This document shows positions 45,959 through 54,480 of a stretch of 64,000 nt of DNA, piece after piece (position 1 is the first letter of the stretch; every line of letters begins with the position of its first letter). This stretch comes from JAKVAV01 sp964651785. GTDB taxonomy: Bacteria; Bacteroidota; Bacteroidia; Flavobacteriales_D; Cryomorphaceae. Made by a program: the position numbers and the translations under genes. The notes beneath the pieces were generated by a model. That model had not been told where the DNA came from. It saw only the letters and a program-made list of their open reading frames with translations, and made no database searches. The stretch covers positions 1 to 64,000 of the forward strand of contig CAZYWJ010000006.1 in NCBI GenBank assembly GCA_964651785.1, given 5' to 3'.

Positions 45959-47325
45959 TGCTTGACGAATTTTTCTGAAATCACTTTTTCATTGAGCCGG
46001 CCGCTTACAAAATATACGCCCGCCGGCAGATGGCTCACATCTATTTTGCCTGCAGGCGAAAAACCTTTGTTGACCTTTTGACCGGTAGCACTGAAAATGG
46101 AAAAATGAAGGGGTTCATTCACCCCATCAAAATGAATGAAATTGCGGGAAGGATTTGGGTAAATCTCGAAATCTATTTTCTCCAGACTTCCCGATGAAAG
46201 TGGATTGGTCAGGTACAGCCACTCAAAAGCATCGGGAAACTCTTGGGCCCAAAACCACTCGCTGTGCTGTCCGTTAGCGACAAACTGAAAATTCAATTCT
46301 GCTTCTTCAAATCCTTCATCCTCCAGTAGAGAAATCATTTCATTTAAGTCGCTTTCCAAACCGGCACTTTCTTGTCCGCCGGCCAAAAAATAAAACTTCA
46401 TGGCGGCCACTTTGCCCATTGCCTCGGCAAAATCATAAATGGAATCATTGAACCAAAACGACGGCGAAAACACACCGACTTTCGAAAAGGTATTTTGGTA
46501 TTTCATACCGGCGTAGAAGGAAATCAAACCACCCAGCGAACTTCCCATTATACCGGTATGTGCTCTATCGGCAAGAGTTCTGTATTCTTCATCAATGGCA
46601 GGCTTGAGCGTATTCACTATGAAATCCACATATGCTTCTCCGTCTCCACCGCCGTATTCAGGATGCGGATAAGGCGTATATTCATCTATGCGCAAAGCTC
46701 CTCCATTGTCTATCGCGACAATGATAGCGCCGTTGTAACCCTCATTTTCAAACATAGCCATGGCCTCATCTATTTCCCATTCTCCTGCAAAGGACTCCTG
46801 ATCGGAAAATAAGTTTTGACCGTCGTGCATATAGAGCACGGGATAATCCAATTCCATCTCATTGTAATTTTCAGGCAACAATACCCTTACTCTCCGAGAC
46901 CGATCGAGCTCGGGCATGTAAAAAGCTTCATCAAAAACTACCAGATTTTCTGGCAAATCGTTTGGCACGAACTCTCCTTCCCAAGACAAGACTTGGATGT
47001 AAAGGGTATCAGCACTGCTGAAGGAAAAACTTCGATTAGGCAGAAAGCCTCCTTCGGCATTTCCTTCCACCGTTTCCCATGAACCTCTTGTAATTTTTCC
47101 CTCGAATGAATCAGCGGTCGATTCGGGGACATCCAAGATCCACTGATCCCCGCTTTCGCTAAACACCCAATCCACACTGCCCGGGTCCCAGCCGTTCGGA
47201 TCACCGGCAAAATGGATTTGATCTTCAGTCGGTGTATTGCTCGGGATTGACGTGATGATAATGGCCCTTTGCCCGAGGGTTGTGATCGTGAAGAACACAA
47301 ATGAAATAAGAGTAAAAAGTCTCAT
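45955..47325 (-). CDS. T9SS-secreted alpha/beta-hydrolase esterase
   Basis: A 456-residue protein with a signal peptide (to about 18, TLGQ), an E-set/CBM-like N-terminus (about 20-115, HFAGDPNGWDPGS), an esterase domain of the Fes/COG2819-type (about 125-375: VRVLLPENY, YPVLYMHDGQNLF, nucleophile GSSLGG near 265, and His in NGQHSEWFW), and a T9SS tail (IYPNPSRNF, about 388 on). It could remove acyl groups from a polysaccharide or act on a siderophore-like ester; the locus favours a glycan. It is coupled to the CotH gene. Confidence 0.88.
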   Translation of the reverse strand: MRLFTLISFVFFTITTLGQRAIIITSIPSNTPTEDQIHFAGDPNGWDPGSVDWVFSESGDQWILDVPESTADSFEGKITRGSWETVEGNAEGGFLPNRSFSFSSADTLYIQVLSWEGEFVPNDLPENLVVFDEAFYMPELDRSRRVRVLLPENYNEMELDYPVLYMHDGQNLFSDQESFAGEWEIDEAMAMFENEGYNGAIIVAIDNGGALRIDEYTPYPHPEYGGGDGEAYVDFIVNTLKPAIDEEYRTLADRAHTGIMGSSLGGLISFYAGMKYQNTFSKVGVFSPSFWFNDSIYDFAEAMGKVAAMKFYFLAGGQESAGLESDLNEMISLLEDEGFEEAELNFQFVANGQHSEWFWAQEFPDAFEWLYLTNPLSSGSLEKIDFEIYPNPSRNFIHFDGVNEPLHFSIFSATGQKVNKGFSPAGKIDVSHLPAGVYFVSGRLNEKVISEKFVKQ

Positions 47326-47334
47326 AGAAAAAGA

Positions 47335-47368
47335 TAAAAAAGGGCATCCGCTAAATGCGAACGCCCTT
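47335..47368 (-). terminator. Terminator after the CBM-like T9SS gene
   Basis: AAGGGC/GCCCTT with an inner CGC/GCG pair forms a hairpin at 47340-47368. The minus strand continues as TTTTTTATC. It lies 22 bases after the stop, just before the esterase ATG. Confidence 0.75.
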
Positions 47369-47390
47369 CATTTAACTCAAATAACCAAAA

Positions 47391-49124
47391 TTACTTCACC
47401 ATCAATTTGTAAACGGCAGTTTCGCTGCGCTCATTTACCATGTTGAGGAAGTAAAGTCCTGAATTCAAATTAGTCGTGTTGATTTCGTAACGATTGGTGT
47501 TGATCACCATATTTTCCGAAACGGTTTTTCCCGTAATATCCACGATGTTCATGCGAAGCGTGTGGTTGTTCGGGTTTTCAACTTCGATAAAGCTCACACC
47601 ATCAGAAGGGTTGGGGTAGATCGCTACGCGGCCTAATTCGAGGTCAGAGGTGCTTAGAATAGCCTGACAAGTATTATAATAGAACGCAGGCAACACTTCA
47701 GGCTCGCCTGATCGAGTATGAAGTCGGTTAAAACCACCGACCGGATTAGGAACTCCGCAGCCACCTTCAAAAAAATCTCCACTCTCCTCGTTCGCAAATT
47801 CAGGAGCATTCACATCTCCATTAACAAACTTGAACAATACAAATGGCGAACCCGAGATTAATGCGGTTGCTTCGTAAATCCCATCTTCATCTGCGTCCGT
47901 CATCTCAATCGCTCCACCTTGCCAAGTCGGATCAGTAAAGCTTCCGATGACAAAAACACCTTCCGGTGAAACGCTAATCGTATCTGCATTCATATTCACT
48001 CGGAAAGTAATTTCAGCAGGGTCCGCAACGAGACATTCTGAAGAACATTGGCCGTAACATCCCGTTAATTCAAGCGTTTCACCTTCTACAACTTCAATCG
48101 TTCTATTTCCAATTCCGCCCGCTGCGCATTCGCCTAGTACATCGGGCTCCCAGCCACCCTGACCATTTTGAAATTTAAACTGATATGTTCCAGGGAGTAG
48201 ATTTAATGCTGCAGTGTAAGTTCCATCTCCATTGTCCATCATTGCCGTTCCTGTCCAACTGTTGAAATCACCTGCAATATATCCGCCGTTATCAACATCT
48301 ACAATTCCCACATCTTCTCCCATATTTAAGGTCAAATATACATTAGGGTCAGCACAAGGCTCACATGCGCCATAGCAATAAAAAGGTGTTGACACCGTCG
48401 TAGTTTCAACGACAACTACACGGTTGCCCGTACCATTTCCGCATTCTCCGGGAACAGACTCATTCGGACCATCGAAAGTATCACCATTTATAAATTTGTA
48501 TTCAAAAGTACCGGGCCCATCCACATATACTACATATGAAAACTCGTTTGGAGAGGCCAAACTAGCTGTGCCGTATGGAGCAGTCCATTCATATTCTGGA
48601 GGAAATAAATTTCCGGCAACATGAATGCCTGCATCACTTATCACTTCATTGGCCATACTGATATTCAGGCGAACTGCGGTCTGTCCTGCCGGGGCTGCAC
48701 CACCATATACCACGGCCGGCAAAACAAAACCATTCGGCAAATTGAGTGGCTCAGCGTGCCAATCGGTTACGGCAAAAAAACGGTTTCCACCAATGGCTAT
48801 ATCAGTGGGAACCGATTCATCTCCAAAATTATCTCCCGCAGGTGGTCCCCATGCACTTCCGTTGATGAACTTGTACTGATATTCTCCCGTGGGAATATTA
48901 ACAGTTAACTCATAAATACCATCAGAATCAAGGTCCGTCATCATATTATCACCTGGTTGCCAATCATCAGTTCCGTTTGCTTCAGATTGCCAGCTACCCG
49001 CTACATGAACGCCGTTCGGTGATACCGTCTCGCCGTTCATATCCACTTGAAAAGTCACACTCACCTGCGCCATGGAAGCAGTTCCAAAAAGCGCGGCAAG
49101 AGCCATTAAGTAAACTTTTTTCAT
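47391..49124 (-). CDS. T9SS-secreted protein of repeated CBM-like modules
   Basis: A 577-residue protein with no enzyme domain. Signal peptide to about 19; then four modules (about 20-125, 130-255, 265-365, 370-490), each with a beta-sandwich of the CBM20/48 or SusE/F look: VTFQVDMNGETV, GVHVAGSW, and Y-x-YKFINGSAWG. The second and third end in CYGACEPC and CYGQCSSEC. A T9SS tail follows (IYPNPSDGV, about 500, to YKLMVK). A surface starch/maltodextrin-binding protein is the best guess. It has its own promoter candidate and terminator and diverges from the GH13 gene at 49255. Confidence 0.82.
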   Translation of the reverse strand: MKKVYLMALAALFGTASMAQVSVTFQVDMNGETVSPNGVHVAGSWQSEANGTDDWQPGDNMMTDLDSDGIYELTVNIPTGEYQYKFINGSAWGPPAGDNFGDESVPTDIAIGGNRFFAVTDWHAEPLNLPNGFVLPAVVYGGAAPAGQTAVRLNISMANEVISDAGIHVAGNLFPPEYEWTAPYGTASLASPNEFSYVVYVDGPGTFEYKFINGDTFDGPNESVPGECGNGTGNRVVVVETTTVSTPFYCYGACEPCADPNVYLTLNMGEDVGIVDVDNGGYIAGDFNSWTGTAMMDNGDGTYTAALNLLPGTYQFKFQNGQGGWEPDVLGECAAGGIGNRTIEVVEGETLELTGCYGQCSSECLVADPAEITFRVNMNADTISVSPEGVFVIGSFTDPTWQGGAIEMTDADEDGIYEATALISGSPFVLFKFVNGDVNAPEFANEESGDFFEGGCGVPNPVGGFNRLHTRSGEPEVLPAFYYNTCQAILSTSDLELGRVAIYPNPSDGVSFIEVENPNNHTLRMNIVDITGKTVSENMVINTNRYEINTTNLNSGLYFLNMVNERSETAVYKLMVK

Positions 49125-49173
49125 ACTAGTTAATTTAAAAGATTGAATTGAGTTATTGTTCTTTTTACACTAA

Positions 49174-49181
49174 CAAATTTA
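49174..49181 (-). promoter_or_regulatory. Candidate -7 box for the CBM-like gene
   Basis: The minus strand reads TAAATTTG (TAnnTTTG), 49 bases before the ATG, in the 130-base spacer shared with the divergent GH13 gene. No full -33 box is seen. On the plus strand only a near match (TAATTTCG, 49185-49192) is visible. Confidence 0.5.
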
Positions 49182-49254
49182 GCGTAATTTCGGCAACCTC
49201 GATAAATCGTAAGCTGATTTTCATCAGGTTTCGACTCTAATTATTGATTTTCAG

Positions 49255-51120
49255 ATGATTAAATATCTCAACATACTTGGATTCACAATATTCATTTCTA
49301 CTCAACTCTTTGGAGCTGTAAATAGTTGTGATAGCACGGTTTTCAAAGAAAATGAAGGCTACACCATTGAGCCTCCGCACTGGTGGACGGGCATGCCTAA
49401 AGGCAATCTTGAAATCCTTATTCACAAAAAGCTGATCGGAAAAAATGAGTTTGAACTCAAAACAGCCGAAGAAGGTGTAAGCCTTACAAAAACGGTGACG
49501 CTGCCAAACGAGAACTACGTTATTCTCAACTTGAATATTCGAGAAAATGCCGAGCCACAAACTTTGAAGTTCTCGTCGAAGGGTGAGGCGGGAAAATTTT
49601 CATTTGAGTACGAGCTGAAAGCCAGAGACAAAACACAACGAGGATTGGATGGTAAAGACTTCATCTACCTGATAACTCCCGACCGTTTTGCCAATGCCAA
49701 TGAAAGCAACGACAGCTTTGAGGAGATGACGCAAACGGGGGTTGATCGAAACGAGCCCTACCAACGCCACGGTGGAGACATTCAAGGAATAATCGATCAC
49801 TTGGATTATATGGCAGAACTCGGCGTTACGGCTATCTGGCCCAATCCACTTCTGGAAAATAACCAGCCGCATGAGTCGTATCACGGCTATGCCATAACTG
49901 ATCATTATAAAATCGATCCTCGTTTCGGCTCGAACGAGCTTTTTCAAACATTAATGGATTCCCTCGAAGAGCGAAATATGAAAATGGTGATGGATGTGGT
50001 CTACAATCACATCGGAAACGAGCATCACCTCTACACGGATATTCCCGACAGCTCGTGGTTTCATTTTCACGAGGGGTTTACTCAGACAAACTACCGCGCT
50101 CCTGCGCTAATGGATCCTTATGCATCGAATTATGATCGGGACAAAATGACCGACGGCTGGTTTGACAAACACATGCCCGATCTGAATCAGAAGAACGAAC
50201 ACGTAGCGGTTTATTTCATTCAACAGACCATTTGGTGGATTGAAGAATTCGGAATTGACGCCTTGCGAATTGACACTTACGCCTACCCCGATCAGGATTT
50301 TATGCGCACTTGGGGAAAGGCCTTGAAAGAAGCTTATCCCGATCTGTTTCTATTTGCAGAAACATGGGTTCACGGCATTCCGGTGCAAGCTTGGTTTTTG
50401 GGCGATGGTCTTGGACCTGAATCGAATTATCTGGATGGGCTGACCGATTTTCAGCTTCACTATGCCATCAATGATGCGATGCACAACGAGCAAAGTTGGA
50501 CGGGCGGAATCGCTAAAGTCTACTACACGATGGCGAAAGACTATGTGTATCAGCACCCCGAAAAGATGGTGACCTTTTTAGATAACCACGACCTCGCCAG
50601 ATTTTACGGAGTTATAGGAAAGGACTTCGAAAAATTTAAAATGGGAATCGGAATGTTGATGACGATGCGCGGAATACCTAGTTTATACTACGGCACAGAA
50701 ATATTAATGAGTGAAACCGATGGCCACGGAAAGATTCGCGAAGATTTTCCTGGCGGATGGCCCGCTGACAGCTTAAACAAGTTTTCAGCAGATGGCAGAT
50801 CAGATTTGGAAAATGAAGCCTTCGACTATATTTCAAAACTAGCGCATTTGCGCCGGTCAAACGAAGCTTTGCATTCCGGTAAAACCGTTCAATACGTTCC
50901 CGAAAACGGGCTTTACATCTATTTCCGTTATACGGAAGATCAAACATTTATGGTAGCCGTGAATACTTCGAACAAAGAAGTCACTTCGAAATCTTCTAAA
51001 TACGCTCAATTTTTAGGGGGTAAAAAAGAGTTGAAAAATGCTCTTGACGATGAGGAGAGAACTATTCCTGAAGAGTTCAAGTTTAGTGCAAAGAGCTTTT
51101 CGATTTATCGGCTTCGGTAA
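49255..51120 (+). CDS. GH13 cyclomaltodextrinase/neopullulanase-like enzyme (SusA-like)
   Basis: A 621-residue enzyme with an N-terminal hydrophobic signal (to about 20; the Cys at 25 is not a clean lipobox), a cyclomaltodextrinase-type N domain (about 30-125), the GH13 barrel (about 135-530) and a C-terminal beta-domain (about 540-621). Nucleophile Asp340 in DALRIDTYAY, acid/base Glu369 in LFAETWVHG, Asp446 in LDNHDLARF. It should hydrolyse short alpha-glucans in the periplasm. It is the only plus-strand enzyme gene of the locus. Confidence 0.92.
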   Translation: MIKYLNILGFTIFISTQLFGAVNSCDSTVFKENEGYTIEPPHWWTGMPKGNLEILIHKKLIGKNEFELKTAEEGVSLTKTVTLPNENYVILNLNIRENAEPQTLKFSSKGEAGKFSFEYELKARDKTQRGLDGKDFIYLITPDRFANANESNDSFEEMTQTGVDRNEPYQRHGGDIQGIIDHLDYMAELGVTAIWPNPLLENNQPHESYHGYAITDHYKIDPRFGSNELFQTLMDSLEERNMKMVMDVVYNHIGNEHHLYTDIPDSSWFHFHEGFTQTNYRAPALMDPYASNYDRDKMTDGWFDKHMPDLNQKNEHVAVYFIQQTIWWIEEFGIDALRIDTYAYPDQDFMRTWGKALKEAYPDLFLFAETWVHGIPVQAWFLGDGLGPESNYLDGLTDFQLHYAINDAMHNEQSWTGGIAKVYYTMAKDYVYQHPEKMVTFLDNHDLARFYGVIGKDFEKFKMGIGMLMTMRGIPSLYYGTEILMSETDGHGKIREDFPGGWPADSLNKFSADGRSDLENEAFDYISKLAHLRRSNEALHSGKTVQYVPENGLYIYFRYTEDQTFMVAVNTSNKEVTSKSSKYAQFLGGKKELKNALDDEERTIPEEFKFSAKSFSIYRLR

Positions 51121-51137
51121 TTCCAATTAGCTGAAGG

Positions 51138-51168
51138 TTTTCACGCCAAGTCGCGAAGACGCGAAGGT
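51138..51168. repeat. Interspersed GCG-rich degenerate repeat (single copy)
   Basis: TTTTCACGCCAAGTCGCGAAG and the following ACGCGAAGG form a run of the ACGCnAAG type found scattered in Bacteroidota intergenic DNA; two related copies are at 58391-58435 and 58536-58577. Confidence 0.5.
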
Positions 51169-51248
51169 TCCAAGATTGAAATTAAGATCTTTCAGTAGTC
51201 CGTATTCAGTAATTGATCATTGAATAGCTTATCACTGAGCACCTATTC

Positions 51249-51328
51249 TCTGACCTGTGAGATCTGATCTATGTTTTTTGACCTCGGGTCTCTGTACTTT
51301 GAACTCTTTTCTTTGACCTCTCAATAGG
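51249..51328. repeat. Degenerate short tandem repeat (TTTGACCTC-like units)
   Basis: Imperfect units such as CTGACCTGTGAGATC, TTTGACCTCGGGTC, TTTGAACTCTTTTC and TTTGACCTCTCAATAG follow one another in the 200-base spacer after the GH13 gene and reach the MFS gene's stop. Nothing else is seen in this spacer except the GCG-rich repeat. Confidence 0.4.
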
Positions 51329-52844
51329 TATCCTTAACCAAAAGAGTCAGAAATCCTGCAAATATCATCGTGACCCCGCCCAAGATTAATGCATAGATCG
51401 AGTCGTTGCCGAAGAAATTGCTCAATAAGAATCCCAAAATTCCTGCCGCTACAATTTGAGGAATGACGATAAAGAAATTGAATACTCCCATGTAGTAGCC
51501 CATTTTATTCGCCGGAAGGGCACCCGCCAACATGGCATAAGGCATACTGAGAATGCTGGCCCAAGCTATACCAACACCCACCATTGATAAGATGAGCATA
51601 TTGGGTTCATCGATAAAGAAAATAGAGATTAGTCCCAAACCTCCCGCACAGAGACAAAGTAGATGGGTGATTTTTCGATTGGTAGCCTTGGCCAATACCG
51701 GTAACAGGAATGCCACCAATGCGGCGACTCCGTTGTATACTGCGAACAATACTCCTACCCAATCTGCTCCGTCATTGTATTCTTTTCTGATTTCGATCAG
51801 GCGCTCTTCCATCTCGGGAGTGATTTGAATATCCAACTCATTTTCCTCATCCAAGAAAAATTTAGCAAAATTCACATTCACGCTGGCCAATCCGGTTCCG
51901 CTCACTGCGGAGGCGTATTCCTCAAAATCAGCAGTTATCTGATCGGCTTTTTTCGAACCTCGGGCAGCAGGATTTGAGTCAAACACTTCCTTCAATTGCT
52001 CAATCTCGCCACCTCCTAGATTCATATCGTAAATATGACTTGTGATTCCCGAAGTGGTATAAATCCACATGGCGAATAGTGCAAACCAAGAGAAGAATTG
52101 AACCAAAGCAAGCTGAACCATCGTTTTCGGCATTCTGAAGATTCCAAAAAAGGAATTTTTCAATCCGGTAAATACTCCTTTGTTTTCCTCCTTTTCTTTA
52201 AGAAAGGCCTCCATATCCTCGGGTGGATATTCTTTGGTGCGAATGACGGTCCAAATTACGGCTCCTAAAAATGCGACCGCACCAATATAGAACGACCACT
52301 TAACCGAATCAGGAATTTGACCTTCGGGAGCGGTATTGCTCACCCCGAACCAATTGGTAAACATCCATGGGAGCATAGATGCAATAACGGCTCCCGTACC
52401 TATGAAGAAGCTCTGCATGGCAAAACCCTTGGTTCGTTGCTCATCGGGAAGCATATCGCCGACAAAGGCTCGAAAAGGTTCCATGGAGATATTGATGGAA
52501 CCATCCATTAACCACAAGGTCCCGGCCGCTACCCAAAGTACTGCGCTATTTGGCATGACGATTAAAGCGATGGAGGCGAGGATGGCTCCTGCCAAAAAGA
52601 AGGGTCTTCTCCGTCCCAAGCTATTCCACGTGCGATCGCTATAATAGCCCACTATCGGTTGAACCAAAAGACCGGTAACGGGAGCAGCCAGCCATAAGAT
52701 CGGAAGTTCGTCTTTACTCGCTCCAAGCGTTTCAAAGATTCGGCTCACATTGGCATTCTGTAATGCAAAACCGAACTGGATTCCCAAGAATCCGAAACTC
52801 ATATTCCAAATTTGCCAGAAACTCAATTTAGGTTTAACCTGCAT
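51321..52844 (-). CDS. MFS sugar transporter (maltose/maltodextrin)
   Basis: A 507-residue protein with about twelve membrane helices. The start is the ATG at 52844 (MQVKPKLSFWQIWNMSFGFLGIQFGFALQ); the frame is open further upstream but runs into the terminator of the preceding gene. GYYSDRTWNSLGRRRPFFL carries the MFS loop 2-3 motif, and DGSINISMEPFRAFVGDMLP is typical of the plant sucrose/bacterial maltose transporter branch. There is an unusual periplasmic or cytosolic insert (about 245-345) between helices 6 and 7. It would move maltose into the cytoplasm for GH65. Confidence 0.88.
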   Translation of the reverse strand: MQVKPKLSFWQIWNMSFGFLGIQFGFALQNANVSRIFETLGASKDELPILWLAAPVTGLLVQPIVGYYSDRTWNSLGRRRPFFLAGAILASIALIVMPNSAVLWVAAGTLWLMDGSINISMEPFRAFVGDMLPDEQRTKGFAMQSFFIGTGAVIASMLPWMFTNWFGVSNTAPEGQIPDSVKWSFYIGAVAFLGAVIWTVIRTKEYPPEDMEAFLKEKEENKGVFTGLKNSFFGIFRMPKTMVQLALVQFFSWFALFAMWIYTTSGITSHIYDMNLGGGEIEQLKEVFDSNPAARGSKKADQITADFEEYASAVSGTGLASVNVNFAKFFLDEENELDIQITPEMEERLIEIRKEYNDGADWVGVLFAVYNGVAALVAFLLPVLAKATNRKITHLLCLCAGGLGLISIFFIDEPNMLILSMVGVGIAWASILSMPYAMLAGALPANKMGYYMGVFNFFIVIPQIVAAGILGFLLSNFFGNDSIYALILGGVTMIFAGFLTLLVKDTY

Positions 52845-52901
52845 AGTGCCGAATTTTAACCGGGAAATATAGAAAAAACATTGGTGTCTGATTAACACTA
52901 T

Positions 52902-52935
52902 AAAAAAAGACGGCACCCTCAAGGATGCCGTCTTT
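52902..52935 (-). terminator. Terminator after the T9SS PCMD-like gene
   Basis: AAAGACGGCA and TGCCGTCTTT form a 10-bp stem with a 10-base loop. The minus strand ends in a run of 7 T, so it works for the gene ending at 52956; the plus strand has a weaker T tail. Confidence 0.85.
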
Positions 52936-52955
52936 ATTTCAAATGTCATTTTAGA

Positions 52956-54401
52956 CTATATCTTCAACACTCGGGACATCTGAATTCCGCCTTCGTGGTA
53001 AAAACGGAATAAATATGATCCTGATGGCAAATCATATAGATCGTAAATGACGGTTTTCTTGTTGTCGAAATCTACTTGATCAATTTGATATCCTTGATTG
53101 TTGTAAACTCTGTAAAATCCGGTTCGAGGAACACTCAAATTAAAAACTGCCCTACCTAAAGTCGGATTTGGATATGCGGCAATTCTGAAAGAGGTTTGAA
53201 CCTGCTTATAAATAAGTCCTAAAGCACCTGATATCTCGACATCATCTATTAATAGAAGACTATTTGGCATCGGTTGACCGTCTTCCTTACTGGAATAAAA
53301 TTCTATAGACATTTTGGTAGCGGATACAAAATTTTCATCCAAATCTTCAAGAAATGCATATTGTACTTCTTCGTAGGATGAACTAGGTTCCAATTCAATT
53401 ATTTTCCCATATACGGGTATCAATGATTCGCCCGACTCCTCATAGAAAGTAATCACGACTTCAGCCAGATCGTTTTCCGCTAAATATTTGTAGTCGAAGC
53501 TCAACATCGAATGTTCACCATTCAAGTCAATTGTAGGAATTCCGTCAGGAGTTTCAGTCGTTCCCAGCATAGCTTTGGTAGGATTGGTATAGCCGTCAAA
53601 TTCTCTCGTGATAAGTCCTAAGGCCAATTCACCTTCCGATGCGTCTTCCGACTTTACGATTGCCGGATTTAGCAAATCTATTTCCACATCAACCTTTACA
53701 GGTACAAAAACCGCCGGTACTTGTGTCCACGTTTCAAAATCTCCATTTGGAATTTCATCTTGAGAATTCACAAATTTTAAATTGTCAATTTCGATCCATG
53801 GACCAATTGAAAAATCACTGTCGCTTTGAATTAAATCGGCAGTAGCAAAACCAATAACCACTTCATTGTAGTTAGTTCCTACACTTGTGCCGAAATCAAA
53901 GATCTCATCTTCCCATTCTTGCTGACCGCTCAAGGGGAAGTAAAAAGTTCCGGTTCCCATTGTTCCCGGCCCGACAGGTATTCCGTCGAGCTTAAATTGT
54001 ACTATTACGAAACCTGACGACTCTCCGGGAAAATCATAGGCCATATCTACCGAAATTCCCGTTACGTTCGGATCGGATGCAGGTACCCCGCCCGGGAAAA
54101 TGAGATTCTCTCCGGATGATTCAGGGGTTGAACCCAATAAATAAAAAGCGGGAACCACCTCCTCGCCTGCTAGGATGGTCTCCAGTCTCATGGCCGAACC
54201 TTCTTCATGATCAATCTTGTTTACATTAGTAAGACCGGTTTCCATGAAAATTTCATAGTTGGAGCTCATGGCTGTGAAATCCATGAATGGTTGCTCGAAA
54301 AGCAAGAGCTTGTTCCAATCTTCAAATCCTCCGTTTTCAATCTGAGAAAACGCGGTGGCTCCGAAAATCAGACAAATTGGTAGTAGTAAAGTTTTTTTCA
54401 T
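52956..54401 (-). CDS. T9SS-secreted PCMD-like protein with two similar halves
   Basis: A 481-residue protein: signal peptide (to about 19, AFSQ), then two similar beta-sandwich halves. The first starts IENGGFEDW (about 21), the second IPNGDFETW (about 217); each ends in a strand resembling (ID)NLKFV or IDDVEIS. This is the layout of PCMD (putative carbohydrate metabolism) domains. A T9SS tail begins at AYPNPTLGR (about 410). A glycan-binding role is inferred. It has its own terminator and lies between pgi and the MFS gene. Confidence 0.8.
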   Translation of the reverse strand: MKKTLLLPICLIFGATAFSQIENGGFEDWNKLLLFEQPFMDFTAMSSNYEIFMETGLTNVNKIDHEEGSAMRLETILAGEEVVPAFYLLGSTPESSGENLIFPGGVPASDPNVTGISVDMAYDFPGESSGFVIVQFKLDGIPVGPGTMGTGTFYFPLSGQQEWEDEIFDFGTSVGTNYNEVVIGFATADLIQSDSDFSIGPWIEIDNLKFVNSQDEIPNGDFETWTQVPAVFVPVKVDVEIDLLNPAIVKSEDASEGELALGLITREFDGYTNPTKAMLGTTETPDGIPTIDLNGEHSMLSFDYKYLAENDLAEVVITFYEESGESLIPVYGKIIELEPSSSYEEVQYAFLEDLDENFVSATKMSIEFYSSKEDGQPMPNSLLLIDDVEISGALGLIYKQVQTSFRIAAYPNPTLGRAVFNLSVPRTGFYRVYNNQGYQIDQVDFDNKKTVIYDLYDLPSGSYLFRFYHEGGIQMSRVLKI

Positions 54402-54402
54402 A

Positions 54403-54440
54403 GTAAAACAAGTTTGTTTAAAAACTGCAACTTGCTTTAC
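54403..54440. other. Inverted repeat in the leader of the PCMD-like gene
   Basis: GTAAAACAAGTT and AACTTGCTTTAC can pair (one mismatch) around a 14-base loop, directly before the ATG at 54401 and after the pgi stop. It may be a leader hairpin or a weak pgi terminator. Confidence 0.4.
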
Positions 54441-54480
54441 GAGTCGAGAATGCTTTGGTTACGAGAATAGCCCAAAGGAA

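Noticed and set aside
52845..52949. Longer start for the MFS transporter
   Set aside because: The extra 35 codons run through the terminator of the upstream gene and do not resemble a transporter N-terminus.
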